64,000 nt of DNA from Geothrix campi. GTDB taxonomy: Bacteria; Acidobacteriota; Holophagae; Holophagales; Holophagaceae. Both the position numbers and the translations under genes were made by a program. A model generated the notes under the pieces. It saw nothing but the letters and a program-made list of their open reading frames with translations. It ran no database searches and was not told the origin of the DNA. How positions within the stretch are numbered: position 1 is the stretch's first letter; every line of letters begins with the position of its first letter. Positions 19,504-28,101 of this stretch are shown here, one piece after another. Where the stretch lies: the NCBI RefSeq assembly GCF_024609265.1, contig NZ_JANHMP010000001.1, forward strand, positions 1,853,505-1,917,504. The letters are read 5' to 3'.

Positions 19504-19860
19504 CTACTCCTCCCCGGCCGCGGACGCGAGCTGGATGGTGATGTGGCAGGTGCGCTTCTGGACCCGGTAGGCGCGGCCCATGGGCGCAGGGCGGACGCGC
19601 TTCATGCGGAAGCCCTCGTCCACGAAGGCGCTCTTCACCAGAAGCTCGTCCGGGTTGACGGAAGGATTCTTGTCGATGGCGTTGGCCACGGCGGAATCGA
19701 GGAGCTTGCGGATGGGGGCCGCGGCATACTTCTTGGCCTGCGCGAGCACCCACTGGGCCTCGCCGACGTGCTTGCCGCGGATCAAGTCCACCACGAGGCG
19801 GGCCTTCTGGGCCGAACCGCGCAGGTGGCGAACGGTGGCGGTGGAAACGATCTCAGCCAT
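19504..19860 (-). CDS. rplV: 50S ribosomal protein L22
   Basis: L22 lines the exit tunnel with its beta-hairpin, the site of some macrolide resistance changes. The 118 residues contain [47 protein letters not shown] in two parts, and hairpin [20 protein letters not shown]. It is 2 nt from genes on both sides. Confidence 0.97.
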   Translation of the reverse strand: MAEIVSTATVRHLRGSAQKARLVVDLIRGKHVGEAQWVLAQAKKYAAAPIRKLLDSAVANAIDKNPSVNPDELLVKSAFVDEGFRMKRVRPAPMGRAYRVQKRTCHITIQLASAAGEE

Positions 19861-19862
19861 CG

Positions 19863-20147
19863 CTACTTCCCCTTCGCCTTGGAATCGGACTTGCCGGCGT
19901 GACCCTTGAACGTGCGGGTCAGCGAGAATTCGCCGAGCTTGTGACCGATCATGTTCTCGGTGACATAAACAGGAATAAACTTGTTGCCGTTGTGCACGGC
20001 GAGGGTCAGTCCGATCATCTGCGGGACGACCGTCGACCGGCGGGACCAGGTCTTGATCACGCGCTTGTCGTTGGCCGCCTGGGCGACTTCCACCTTCTTC
20101 TGGAGGTGGGCGTCAATGAACGGGCCTTTTTTCAGGGATCGTGCCAT
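19863..20147 (-). CDS. rpsS: 30S ribosomal protein S19
   Basis: S19 binds the 16S head with S13. The 94 residues begin [20 protein letters not shown] and contain [21 protein letters not shown] and [17 protein letters not shown]. The frame is open further upstream into rplB, but the invariant [10 protein letters not shown] start is clear. Confidence 0.97.
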   Translation of the reverse strand: MARSLKKGPFIDAHLQKKVEVAQAANDKRVIKTWSRRSTVVPQMIGLTLAVHNGNKFIPVYVTENMIGHKLGEFSLTRTFKGHAGKSDSKAKGK

Positions 20148-20158
20148 TGTCGTGTCTC

Positions 20159-20980
20159 CTAGTTGATCCGCTTGACGATGAACTTGTCCGTGCGACGGTT
20201 GCCACGGGTCTTGTAGCCGCGGGTCGGCTGGCCCCAGGGCGTCACGGGGTGACGGCCACCGGAGGTGCGGCCCTCGCCACCACCGTGCGGGTGGTCGACG
20301 GGGTTCATGACCACGCCGCGGACGGTCGGGCGGATGCCCTTCCAGCGGGTGCGGCCGGCCTTGCCGATCTGGATGTTCTCGTGCTGCAGGTTGCCGACGG
20401 TGCCGATGGTCGCGTAGCACTCGAGGTGGATCTTGCGGATCTCGCCGGAGGGCATGCGGAGCTGGGCGTAGTCGTCTTCCTTGGCCACAAGCTGGGCGAA
20501 GGTGCCGGCGGCGCGGGCGATCTGGCCTCCCTTGCCGGGCTTCATCTCGATGTTGTGCACCGTGTTGCCGACGGGGATGTTCCGCAGGGGCAGCGCGTTG
20601 CCCACCAGGATGTCGGCGTTCTTGCCGGCCACCACGGTGCGGCCCACTTCCAGGCCATCGGGGGCCAGGATGTAGCGCTTCTCGCCGTCCGCGTAGACCA
20701 GCAGGGCGATGCGGGCGGTGCGGTTGGGATCGTACTCGATAGTGGCCACCTTGGCGGGCACTTCGAGCTTGTTGCGCTTGAAGTCGATGATGCGGTACTG
20801 GCGCTTGTGGCCACCGCCGATGTGGCGGGTGGTGATCCGGCCGGTGTTGGAACGACCGCCAGTGCGGTTCTTCTTGGCAATCAGCGAACGTTCAGGGACG
20901 TCCGTGGTGATTTCCTCGAAGCCGAACTTGGACATGCCGCGCTGACCGGGGGTCGTGGGCTTGAGCTGCTTGATGCTCAT
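20159..20980 (-). CDS. rplB: 50S ribosomal protein L2
   Basis: L2 is needed for subunit association and peptidyl transfer. The 273 residues have [13 protein letters not shown] near the start, [19 protein letters not shown], and the C-terminal active-site-proximal signature [20 protein letters not shown] then [17 protein letters not shown]. The 76-bp gap before it is longer than most here, with AAGAGGA before the ATG. Confidence 0.98.
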   Translation of the reverse strand: MSIKQLKPTTPGQRGMSKFGFEEITTDVPERSLIAKKNRTGGRSNTGRITTRHIGGGHKRQYRIIDFKRNKLEVPAKVATIEYDPNRTARIALLVYADGEKRYILAPDGLEVGRTVVAGKNADILVGNALPLRNIPVGNTVHNIEMKPGKGGQIARAAGTFAQLVAKEDDYAQLRMPSGEIRKIHLECYATIGTVGNLQHENIQIGKAGRTRWKGIRPTVRGVVMNPVDHPHGGGEGRTSGGRHPVTPWGQPTRGYKTRGNRRTDKFIVKRIN

Positions 20981-21056
20981 GGTTGTCCTCTTGCCTCAGG
21001 GTTGAAAGGGGCGGGCGATAGTGGGCAAAACTTTTCCGTCCGCCATTGAAGTCACC

Positions 21057-21332
21057 TTATTCGGACGCGGGCGCGCCCTCGGCGAGTTCGACATAGGCCT
21101 TCTTGCGGGGGCTGGAAGTCCCCACGAAACGGCCCAGGCGCTTGGTCCGGCTGGGGATCCGCACGGTGCGGATGCCCTTCACCTTGGACTGAAGCAGGAG
21201 CTCTACAGCTTCCTTGATCTGGTGCTTGGTGGCCCAGGTGGCCACTTCGAACACCTGGATGTTCTTCTCGCGCAGGATCTGACCCTTCTCGGTGAGGAGG
21301 GGCTTGCGGATCACGTCGAAGATCTTGGTCAT
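21057..21332 (-). CDS. rplW: 50S ribosomal protein L23
   Basis: L23 is the trigger factor and SRP docking protein at the tunnel exit. The 91 residues contain DVIRKPLLTEKGQIL, QVFEVATWATKHQIKEAVEL and VKGIRTVRIPSRTKRLGRF. The start overlaps the rplD stop by 4 nt (ATGA). Confidence 0.96.
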   Translation of the reverse strand: MTKIFDVIRKPLLTEKGQILREKNIQVFEVATWATKHQIKEAVELLLQSKVKGIRTVRIPSRTKRLGRFVGTSSPRKKAYVELAEGAPASE

Positions 21333-21964
21333 GGCTTCACCACCTCCTGGAGGGCCAGGACGGCTTCCTTGGAGAAGATCACCTGGTCGTACTTGAGGAG
21401 CTCATAGACGTTGACGCCCAGGCTCTCGATCGTCTGCAGCTTCGGGTTGTTGCCCGCGGCCTGGGAGAGCTTCTCGCTGGCCTCGGCACCCACCAGAAGG
21501 GCGGAGCCGGTGACGCCGAGCTTGCCCAGCGTCTGGACCAGAGCCTTGGTCTTGTGGGACGCGACGTCCCAGTTCTCGACCACCAGGATCTGGCCGCTGG
21601 CCAGCTTGGCGGACAGCGCGTTGCGCAGGGCGGCGCGCCGGGCCTTCTTGGGGAAGGCGTAATCGTAGGAACGGGGGTGCGGACCGTGGGTCGTGCCACC
21701 GCCCTTCCACAGCGGGCTGCGGATGGAGCCCACGCGGGCGCGGCCGGTGCCCTTCTGCTTCCAAAGCTTCTTGCCGGAACCACTGACTTCCCACTTGTCC
21801 TTGGTCTTGGCGGTGCCGGCGCGGCGCTTGGCCAGGAAGTGGCGGACCGCTTCCCAGATCAGGTGCTCGTTCAGGTCCTCGAGCTTGAACACCTCGGGCA
21901 GCAGATCAACGGTGCCGACCTGCTTGTTGTCGAGGTTGACGACGGGGTGCTGGAACGCTGCCAT
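21329..21964 (-). CDS. rplD: 50S ribosomal protein L4
   Basis: L4 reaches into the exit tunnel and in enteric bacteria represses its own S10 operon. The 211 residues start MAAFQHPVVNLDNKQVGTVD and contain LAKRRAGTAKTKDKWEVSGS, GTGRARVGSIRSPLWKGGGT and PKKARRAALRNALSAK. The ATG follows GGAGG by 6 nt, in the end of rplC; a longer frame upstream is only rplC in another phase. Confidence 0.97.
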   Translation of the reverse strand: MAAFQHPVVNLDNKQVGTVDLLPEVFKLEDLNEHLIWEAVRHFLAKRRAGTAKTKDKWEVSGSGKKLWKQKGTGRARVGSIRSPLWKGGGTTHGPHPRSYDYAFPKKARRAALRNALSAKLASGQILVVENWDVASHKTKALVQTLGKLGVTGSALLVGAEASEKLSQAAGNNPKLQTIESLGVNVYELLKYDQVIFSKEAVLALQEVVKP

Positions 21965-21965
21965 C

Positions 21966-22592
21966 CTAGGCCTCCTGCTTGATGACGATGTACCCACCCT
22001 TGGGGCCGGGGACGGCACCCTTGATGAGCAGCAGGTTGTTCTCGACATCCACCTTGGCGATCTCCAGGTTGCGCACGGTCACCTGGGCATCGCCCATGTG
22101 GCCGGCCATGCGCATGCCGGGGAACACGCGGCTGGGGTAGCTGGACTGGCCGATGGAGCCCGGCGCGCGGTGGAACATGGAGCCGTGGGTCGCGCGGCCG
22201 CCGGCGAAATGGTGCCGCTTGATGACGCCGGCGAAACCCTTGCCCTTGCTGATGCCGGTGACGTTCACCTTGGTCTTCGCCTCAAAGGCGCTGGCCAGGA
22301 CGCTGTCGCCGGGCTTGGAGGCGTCAGCCGCGTCCACCCTGATCTCGCGGAGCACGCGAACCGGGGCGACGCCGAGCTTCTCGCAGTGGCCCTTCTCGGC
22401 CTTGGAGGCGCGCTTGCCGCCGTTGGGGTCCACGAAGCCGATCTGGACGGCCTCGTAGCCATCCTTGGCGGAGGTCTTGCGCTGCACGATCACGCAGGGG
22501 CCGGCCTGGATGACCGTCACGGGGACGATCTGGCCCTGCTCATTGAAGATCTGGGTCATCCCCAGCTTCTTTCCGATGATTCCCTTGGACAT
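21966..22592 (-). CDS. rplC: 50S ribosomal protein L3
   Basis: L3 is an early assembly protein that reaches the peptidyl transferase centre. The 208 residues start [20 protein letters not shown], with [35 protein letters not shown] and [26 protein letters not shown] precedes the ATG. It follows rpsJ by 14 bp. Confidence 0.98.
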   Translation of the reverse strand: MSKGIIGKKLGMTQIFNEQGQIVPVTVIQAGPCVIVQRKTSAKDGYEAVQIGFVDPNGGKRASKAEKGHCEKLGVAPVRVLREIRVDAADASKPGDSVLASAFEAKTKVNVTGISKGKGFAGVIKRHHFAGGRATHGSMFHRAPGSIGQSSYPSRVFPGMRMAGHMGDAQVTVRNLEIAKVDVENNLLLIKGAVPGPKGGYIVIKQEA

Positions 22593-22606
22593 GTTTTCTC
22601 CCCCCT

Positions 22607-22933
22607 CTACCGGTTGCCCTGACGGCTGAAGACCTTGATCTCCACGTCGACGCCAGCGGGCAGGTCCAGGCGCATGAGAGTGTCCACGGTGTTCTGAGTC
22701 GGGTTCAGGATGTCGAGCAGCCGCTTGTGCGTGCGGATCTCGAACTGGTCCCGGCTCTTCTTGTCCACGTGGGGGGAACGGTTCACGGTGTACTTGTTCG
22801 TCCGGGTGGGCAGGGGAATGGGCCCGGCCACCTGGGCGCCCGTGCGCTTGGCGGTGTCCACGATCTCCCGGGTGCTCTGATCGAGCAGACGGTGGTCGAA
22901 GGCACGCAAACGGATGCGGATGTTGTCTTTCAT
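22607..22933 (-). CDS. rpsJ: 30S ribosomal protein S10 (NusE)
   Basis: S10 is a 30S head protein and also the antitermination partner of NusB. The 108 residues start [20 protein letters not shown] and contain [36 protein letters not shown] and [11 protein letters not shown]. It is the first gene of the S10 part. Upstream in-frame ATGs lie in the structured leader and have no ribosome-binding site; GGAG precedes the chosen ATG. Confidence 0.97.
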   Translation of the reverse strand: MKDNIRIRLRAFDHRLLDQSTREIVDTAKRTGAQVAGPIPLPTRTNKYTVNRSPHVDKKSRDQFEIRTHKRLLDILNPTQNTVDTLMRLDLPAGVDVEIKVFSRQGNR

Positions 22934-23050
22934 GCTCACTCCATTGGGACGGAAACCGTCCATAGACGTGGGGCGCTGACCGCCCATGTAAATCCGTCCC
23001 AACGACAGGGACAGGGCTGATCAGCATAACAAAAGCCGCTGGAAATTCAA
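22934..23050 (-). promoter_or_regulatory. S10 operon promoter and structured leader
   Basis: A sigma70-like promoter reads TTGAAT (23045-23050), a 16-bp spacer, and TATGCT (23023-23028) with an upstream TGT that gives an extended -10. The predicted leader is about 80 nt. In it TTGGGACGG and CCGTCCCAA (22994-23002 and 22944-22952) can form a 9-bp stem ending next to the rpsJ Shine-Dalgarno (22937-22942). The same 3' arm can instead pair locally as GGACGG-TTT-CCGTCC (22947-22961). A 5-bp stem lies between (22971-22985). The exclusive pairings suggest a regulatory leader. The rest of the 353-bp gap to fusA holds the palindromic repeat and a GC hairpin near 23210-23227, and no gene. Confidence 0.55.
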
Positions 23051-23240
23051 CGGCTATTTGAGAGAACGCACGACCTCCCGGAGGAGGAAGCGGTGGATCA
23101 AGAGGCCCGGCAACCTGGCGGTTCGAGTAACGACCTCACCCCGAGAGGGGCTTAAAAAGCAGGTAAAACTAAGACTTGGTTACCGTTGCTGGTGTTGCAG
23201 GGCAATGAGGACCGGCTTCGCCGGACCGAGTTGCGGGGGT

Positions 23241-23283
23241 GCGGGGGTGTGCGCGTAGCGAAGCGGAGCGCGGGACCCCCGCG
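23241..23283. repeat. Copy 2 of the dispersed palindromic repeat
   Basis: The block GCGGGGGTGTGCGCG ... GCGCGGGACCCCCGC ends 3 bp from the fusA stop codon. It shares both arms with the copy 3' of acs (1860-1889) and has about 10 extra bases (AGCGAAGCGG) in the middle. On the minus strand it follows fusA and can fold, so it could act in transcription ending or mRNA protection. Confidence 0.6.
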
Positions 23284-23286
23284 GTA

Positions 23287-25395
23287 TTACTTGGCGCCCT
23301 TGACCTTAGCCACAATCTCTTCGGCCACGTTCCGGGGCGCTTCCTCGTAGTGCGAGAACTGCATGGTGTAGTTGCCGCGACCCTGGGTCATGCCGCGCAG
23401 GGTGGTGGAGTAGGCGAACATCTCGGCCAGGGGCACCTTGGCGGTGACCACCTTGACGCCGGCCCGATCCTCCATGTTCTCGATGCGGCCACGGCGGCTG
23501 TTCAGGTTGCCGATGACATCGCCCATGTAGTCCTCGGGAACCACGACCTCGACGCCCATGATGGGCTCGAGGATCACGGGGGAGGCCTTCTCGCAGCCCG
23601 CCTTGAAGCCCATGGAGCCGGCGATCTTGAACGCCATTTCGTTGGAGTCCACGTCGTGGTAGCTGCCGTCGTAGATGGTGATCTTGATGTCGACGCAGGG
23701 ATAGCCCGCGAGGACGCCGGACTGCATGGCCTCCTGGATGCCCTGGTCGATGGGCTTGATGTATTCCTTGGGGATCACCCCGCCCTTGATGTCGTTGATG
23801 AACTCGTAGCCCTTGCCGGCTTCGTTCGGCTCGACATACATCTTCACGTGACCGTACTGGCCGCGGCCGCCGGACTGACGGACGAACTTGCCTTCGGCGT
23901 CCACGCGCTTCCGGATGGTTTCCCGGTAGGCCACCATGGGCTTGCCCACGTTGGCTTCGACCTTGAACTCGCGCATCATGCGATCGACGATGATCTCAAG
24001 GTGCAGCTCGCCCATGCCGGCGATGATGGTCTGGTTGGTCTCGGGATCGGACTTGACCTTGAAGGTGGGATCTTCCTGGGCCAGGCGGCTCAGGGCGACG
24101 CCCATCTTCTCCTGGTCGGCCTTGGTCTTGGGCTCGATGGCCACCTGGATGACAGGATCCGGGAAGTCCATGGACTCGAGGATCACCGGGTGGTTCTCGT
24201 CGCAGATGGTCTGGCCGGTGAGCACATCCTTGAGGCCCACGGCGGCGGCGATGTCGCCCGTGCGGACTTCCTCGATGTCCTCGCGCTTGTTCGCGTGCAT
24301 CTGCAGCAGACGGCCGATGCGCTCGCGGCGGCCCTTGGCGGCGTTGTAGACGCCCGAGCCCGCGGCGAGGACGCCGGAATACACACGGATGAAGGCCAGC
24401 GAACCCACGAAGGGATCCGCCATGATCTTGAAGATGAGGGCCGAGAAGGGCTCCTTGTCCTCAGCCTTGCGCTCGGTCTCGTTGCCATCGGCGTCGACAC
24501 CCTTGATGGCGGCGATGTCGAGGGGCGAGGGCATGTAGCTCACGACCGCGTCGAGCATGGGCTGGACGCCCTTGTTCTTGAAGGCGGAGCCGCACATCAT
24601 CGGCGTGAAGACGAGGCTGATGCAGCCCTTGCGGATGCCCGTGCGGATCTCGTCCTCGGACAGCTCTTCGCCGGCGAGGTACTTGTCCATGAGCGAGTCG
24701 TCGGTCTCGGCGACCATCTCGATCATCTTCTCGCGCCACTCCTTGGCGGTATCCACCAGCTCCGCGGGAATCTCGCCGTAGATGACCTTGAAACCCTTGT
24801 CGCCCTCATCGAAGGTGAGGCCCTTCATGAGCACAAGATCCACCACGCCCCGGAAGTTCTCCTCGGCGCCGATGGGAATCTGGATGGGCATGGGCCGCGC
24901 CTTGAGGCGCGTCTTCATCATCTCCACCACGCGGAAGAAGTCCGCGCCGGGGCGATCCATCTTGTTGACGAAGGCCATGCGGGGCACGCCGTACTTGTCA
25001 GCCTGGCGCCACACGGTCTCGGACTGGGGCTCGACGCCGCCCACCGCGCAGAACACGGCGCAGGCCCCGTCCAGCACGCGCAGGGAGCGCTCCACCTCGG
25101 CCGTGAAGTCCACGTGGCCGGGGGTGTCGATGATGTTGATGCGGTGCTCCACGTCCTTCAGCTGGCCCGTCTGGGGGGTCCAGGCGGCCGTGATGGCGGC
25201 GGAAGTGATGGTGATGCCCCGCTCCTGCTCCTGCACCATCCAATCGGTGGTGGCCGCACCTTCATGCACCTCGCCGATCTTGTGGATCTTGCCGGTGTAG
25301 TAGAGGATGCGCTCCGTCGTGGTGGTCTTGCCGGCATCGATGTGCGCCATGATGCCGATGTTCCGGTAGCGCTCGAGGGGGGTCTGGCGGGCCAC
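23287..25395 (-). CDS. fusA: Elongation factor G
   Basis: EF-G is the GTPase that drives translocation. The 702-residue product has G1 [16 protein letters not shown]2 [12 protein letters not shown]3 DTPGHVDFT and G4 [10 protein letters not shown], followed by domains II-V with [12 protein letters not shown] and the C-terminal [20 protein letters not shown]. The start codon is GTG with AGGAGG before it. Uniquely for this operon type, no tuf gene follows; the next gene is rpsJ after 353 bp. Confidence 0.98.
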   Translation of the reverse strand: MARQTPLERYRNIGIMAHIDAGKTTTTERILYYTGKIHKIGEVHEGAATTDWMVQEQERGITITSAAITAAWTPQTGQLKDVEHRINIIDTPGHVDFTAEVERSLRVLDGACAVFCAVGGVEPQSETVWRQADKYGVPRMAFVNKMDRPGADFFRVVEMMKTRLKARPMPIQIPIGAEENFRGVVDLVLMKGLTFDEGDKGFKVIYGEIPAELVDTAKEWREKMIEMVAETDDSLMDKYLAGEELSEDEIRTGIRKGCISLVFTPMMCGSAFKNKGVQPMLDAVVSYMPSPLDIAAIKGVDADGNETERKAEDKEPFSALIFKIMADPFVGSLAFIRVYSGVLAAGSGVYNAAKGRRERIGRLLQMHANKREDIEEVRTGDIAAAVGLKDVLTGQTICDENHPVILESMDFPDPVIQVAIEPKTKADQEKMGVALSRLAQEDPTFKVKSDPETNQTIIAGMGELHLEIIVDRMMREFKVEANVGKPMVAYRETIRKRVDAEGKFVRQSGGRGQYGHVKMYVEPNEAGKGYEFINDIKGGVIPKEYIKPIDQGIQEAMQSGVLAGYPCVDIKITIYDGSYHDVDSNEMAFKIAGSMGFKAGCEKASPVILEPIMGVEVVVPEDYMGDVIGNLNSRRGRIENMEDRAGVKVVTAKVPLAEMFAYSTTLRGMTQGRGNYTMQFSHYEEAPRNVAEEIVAKVKGAK

Positions 25396-25454
25396 GGCGG
25401 CCTCCTGAAAGGGTAAAGACAGAATCGGAATCGGGGGTGCTTCAAAGACCTTCG

Positions 25455-25487
25455 CGGAAGGAGCCGCCGGGTTGGCGGCTCCTTCCG
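25455..25487 (-). promoter_or_regulatory. Strong hairpin between rpsG and fusA
   Basis: A 14-bp perfect stem (CGGAAGGAGCCGCC and its complement, 5-nt loop) starts 14 bp past the rpsG stop codon on the minus strand. No U-tract follows, so it is more likely an mRNA processing or partial attenuation element that sets different levels for the S12/S7 and EF-G parts. Confidence 0.5.
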
Positions 25488-25500
25488 GTCGGATGGGCTG

Positions 25501-25971
25501 CTACCAGCGGAAGTGCGCGAAGGCCTTGTTGGCCTCGGCCATCTTGTGGACGTCGTCCTTCTTCTTGATGGCGGCGCCACGGAAGTTCATGGCGTCCAGG
25601 ATCTCGCCGGCCAGCTTGTCGCGCATGGTGCGCTCGCCGCGGGAGGCGGAGTAGGTCTTGAGCCAGCGCATGGCCAGGGACTGGCGGCGGTTCTGGGGAA
25701 CCTCCACAGGCACCTGGTAGGTGGCGCCGCCCACGCGGCGGGACTTGACTTCCACCGAGGGCTTGATGTTGTTCAGGGCCTTCTGGAAGGCCTCAAGGGC
25801 CTCTTCGCCGGACTTCTTGGCGACGATCTCCAGTGCACCGTAGAGGATGCGCTCGGCGGTGGCCTTCTTGCCGCGCTCCATGAGGATGTTCACGAACTTG
25901 GAGACGGTGAGGCTGTTATATACGGGATCCGGGAGGATCTCACGCTTGGCGGGTGCGGAACGACGGGCCAT
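25501..25971 (-). CDS. rpsG: 30S ribosomal protein S7
   Basis: S7 is the primary binder of the 16S 3' domain and lies at the E site. The 156 residues start [20 protein letters not shown] and contain [38 protein letters not shown] and [24 protein letters not shown] precedes the ATG. It is 12 bp after rpsL. Confidence 0.98.
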   Translation of the reverse strand: MARRSAPAKREILPDPVYNSLTVSKFVNILMERGKKATAERILYGALEIVAKKSGEEALEAFQKALNNIKPSVEVKSRRVGGATYQVPVEVPQNRRQSLAMRWLKTYSASRGERTMRDKLAGEILDAMNFRGAAIKKKDDVHKMAEANKAFAHFRW

Positions 25972-25983
25972 GGCCTACCTCCC

Positions 25984-26382
25984 CTACTTCTTCTTGGCCG
26001 GCGCGGCGCCAGCCTTGGGGCGCTTGGCGCCGTACTTGGAGCGGGACTGGTTGCGGCCCGCGACGCCGGTGGCGTCCAGGGTGCCGCGCACCACGTGATA
26101 GCGCACGCCCGGCAGATCCTTCACGCGGCCACCGCGGATGAGCACGATGCTGTGCTCCTGCAGGTTGTGGCCCACGCCCGGGATGTAGGTCGTGCACTCG
26201 ATGCCGTTGGTGAGGCGCACACGGGCCACCTTGCGAAGCGCGGAGTTCGGCTTCTTCGGGGTGGTGGTGAACACGCGGGTGCACACGCCACGCTTCTGCG
26301 GGCAGGCGTCGAGCGCGGGGCTCTTGGTCTTGTTCTGGAACGTCTTCCGCCCAATGCGGATCAACTGATTGATGGTAGGCAC
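25984..26382 (-). CDS. rpsL: 30S ribosomal protein S12, GTG start
   Basis: S12 controls decoding fidelity and is the streptomycin target. The 132 residues read [20 protein letters not shown] after the first Met, then [20 protein letters not shown] with Lys at the usual resistance positions, and [17 protein letters not shown] with the normally methylthiolated Asp. The C-terminus has a short Ala/Lys extension ([10 protein letters not shown]). The start is a GTG with GGAGG 5 nt upstream; the open frame continues 20 codons further but without a site. Confidence 0.96.
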   Translation of the reverse strand: MPTINQLIRIGRKTFQNKTKSPALDACPQKRGVCTRVFTTTPKKPNSALRKVARVRLTNGIECTTYIPGVGHNLQEHSIVLIRGGRVKDLPGVRYHVVRGTLDATGVAGRNQSRSKYGAKRPKAGAAPAKKK

Positions 26383-26505
26383 ACCATCCTCCAAGGAAGG
26401 CACCGGGTTTTCCGGGCCTGGGCCCGAGAGGTTCGCCAACACAAAGTCATCGGAGAACGTCGGACGGATGAAATCCTGCGCCGGCCCACGGGGCCGGAAC
26501 CATCT

Positions 26506-26533
26506 AGGCTAACGGAAAGGCTTGGAAAGTCAA
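26506..26533 (-). promoter_or_regulatory. Candidate promoter of the str operon
   Basis: On the minus strand TTGACT (26528-26533) and TAGCCT (26506-26511) are 16 bp apart, giving five and three matches to the sigma70 boxes. Transcription would start near 26499, right at a 7-bp GC stem (CCGGCCC/GGGCCGG, 26481-26497). That hairpin would lie at the very 5' end of the rpsL message. Confidence 0.45.
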
Positions 26534-26561
26534 CGCACCAAGCGAAAACAACAGGCCGGCA

Positions 26562-26825
26562 TCACCCGGCCAGGGGGCAGCCGCAACCTCCGGCGGCACA
26601 GCCATGGCCGCTCTTGGGGGATTCCGGGGCCGAGGTCGCCGGTTCTGATGCCGCGCTCTTGTACCATCCGCCTCCGGCCAGGGTGAAAGCCGACACAGAC
26701 ACCTGGCGCTTCATGCCCCCATCCGCCCCGCAGGCCGGGCAGGCATGCGTGTCGGGCGCGGACAGGCTCTCCAGCTTCTCCTCCGGCTGGCCGCAAGCTT
26801 CACAACGGTATTCGTAGAGGGGCAT
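26562..26825 (-). CDS. FmdB-type zinc-ribbon protein
   Basis: This 87-residue protein begins MPLYEYRCEACGQPEEKLES, the signature of the FmdB regulatory family, and has a second pair CPACG, so residues 8-35 should form a zinc ribbon. A Gly/Ala/Ser linker follows and the tail is cysteine-rich (GHGCAAGGCGCP), which could bind another metal. The family is widespread, often called a putative regulator, but no molecular function is firmly known. It lies upstream of the str operon in the same direction, with a separate promoter between. Confidence 0.85.
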   Translation of the reverse strand: MPLYEYRCEACGQPEEKLESLSAPDTHACPACGADGGMKRQVSVSAFTLAGGGWYKSAASEPATSAPESPKSGHGCAAGGCGCPLAG

Positions 26826-26881
26826 GGCAGACTTCTCCCGGGACTTCTCCCTGAACCGATCATTTTATCCCGATTCCTGTG

Positions 26882-27379
26882 ATGCCGACACCGACCCGTT
26901 TCTTCCAGAGCCCTGAAGCCTTTCTCGCGGCCGTTCCCCGGCCGGGGATCCTCTGCTTCACGAATGGCTGTTTCGACCTGATCCACCCTGGTCATGTGCA
27001 GTACCTCGCCGAGGCCCGCGCCCTGGGGGACTTCCTCGTGGTGGGCCTCAACAGCGACGCCTCGGTGGCGCGGCTCAAGGGGCCGAGCCGCCCGCTCCAG
27101 GACGAGGCCGCCCGGGCGGCCATCCTGCTGGGTCTCCGTAGCGTGGACGCGGTCATCCGCTTCGACGAGGACACACCACTGGAGCTCATTCGCGTCCTCC
27201 AGCCCGACGTGCTGGTGAAAGGCGGCGACTACACCCCCGACACCGTGGTGGGCCGCGAAGTCGTGGAGGGTCGAGGCGGCAAGCTCGTCCTCCTTCCCTT
27301 CCTTCCCGGACATAGCACTTCGCGCATCGAGCAGCGGATCCTCAGCGGGCGCGGCGTCACGCTCGAGCCGCGCGGATAG
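26882..27379 (+). CDS. rfaE2: D-glycero-beta-D-manno-heptose 1-phosphate adenylyltransferase
   Basis: This enzyme makes ADP-heptose for the LPS inner core. The 165 residues form only the nucleotidyltransferase half of Hld[20 protein letters not shown] carries the HxGH motif (HPGH), followed by [33 protein letters not shown]-like [15 protein letters not shown], and a C-terminal [11 protein letters not shown]. The kinase half must be elsewhere. The start may be this ATG or the adjacent GTG at 26879; no clear Shine-Dalgarno is seen. It supports a heptose-containing LPS in this organism. Confidence 0.93.
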   Translation: MPTPTRFFQSPEAFLAAVPRPGILCFTNGCFDLIHPGHVQYLAEARALGDFLVVGLNSDASVARLKGPSRPLQDEAARAAILLGLRSVDAVIRFDEDTPLELIRVLQPDVLVKGGDYTPDTVVGREVVEGRGGKLVLLPFLPGHSTSRIEQRILSGRGVTLEPRG

Positions 27380-27462
27380 ACCGTTCGGATGATCCAGTTG
27401 TGACAGTTACCCGCTAGGCTGGGGGCGGCCTCGCTTTGGGGCCCGTTATTGTCGGAGGTTTC

Positions 27463-28038
27463 ATGCGCCATCGCATTGCCCTTTCCCTCGCCCTTCTGGG
27501 CTTGCCCCTCGCTGCCCAGGACATCGCCGGTGGTTTGCAGACGGGTCTGTCCCTGCCGGTCGGGGACTTGAAGGACAAGACCGATTTCGGCACCAACCAG
27601 TTCTTCGGCGCCCACATCGGCGGCCACCTCGACTTCAACATCACCTCTCACCACCAGGTCCGCGCCCAGCTGACCTACCACAGCCTCCCGGGTTCCGGCT
27701 GGGGTGGCCCCGCTGATGTCCAGAACGATTTCAAGATCCTGCAGGTCGGTGCCGACTGGGTCTACAACTTCCAGAGCCCCGACCAGGGCTGGTACACCAT
27801 TGCCGGCGCCTCCATCAACAGCGTCAAGGACGACTACAGCGGCAACGGCTTCAGCGGCAGCGCCAGCCAGAGCGGCAAATTCGGCGTCCGCGGCGGCGGT
27901 GGGTACACCTTCAACAGGATGTTCTCCCTCGAAGGCACGCTGAACCAGGTCTTCGTGGACAAGAACGGCAATGACGGCTTCGGCTTCGACACCGCCACCT
28001 GGGCCCAGGTGAGCGCCGTGTTCCGCTTCGGCCGATAG
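27463..28038 (+). CDS. Small outer-membrane beta-barrel protein
   Basis: The 191-residue product has a signal peptide (MRHRIALSLALLGLPLAAQ) and then alternating strands such as GGLQTGLSLPVGDLK, QVRAQLTYHSLP, KFGVRGGGGYTFN and WAQVSAVFRFGR. This looks like an 8-stranded OmpW/OmpA-like barrel of unknown role. GGAGG precedes the ATG at 27463; an earlier in-frame ATG would spoil the signal peptide. It stands alone, with rfaE2 84 bp upstream and a bidirectional terminator downstream. Confidence 0.8.
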   Translation: MRHRIALSLALLGLPLAAQDIAGGLQTGLSLPVGDLKDKTDFGTNQFFGAHIGGHLDFNITSHHQVRAQLTYHSLPGSGWGGPADVQNDFKILQVGADWVYNFQSPDQGWYTIAGASINSVKDDYSGNGFSGSASQSGKFGVRGGGGYTFNRMFSLEGTLNQVFVDKNGNDGFGFDTATWAQVSAVFRFGR

Positions 28039-28051
28039 GCTCGGCGACACC

Positions 28052-28089
28052 CACAAAAAACGGGCCGCGATCGCGGCCCGTTTTTTGTG
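28052..28089. terminator. Bidirectional intrinsic terminator
   Basis: A perfect palindrome of 38 bases is made of CGGGCCGC arms flanked by A6 and T6 runs. It gives a strong GC hairpin with a U-tract in both directions and ends both the barrel gene and the GSIII gene. Confidence 0.93.
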
Positions 28090-28101
28090 CCCGCCCAATA
28101 G

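Noticed and set aside
23100-23160. GGTTCGAGT near 23118 looks like a tRNA T-loop
   Set aside because: The flanking bases do not form a T stem, and no anticodon or acceptor stem could be built on either strand.
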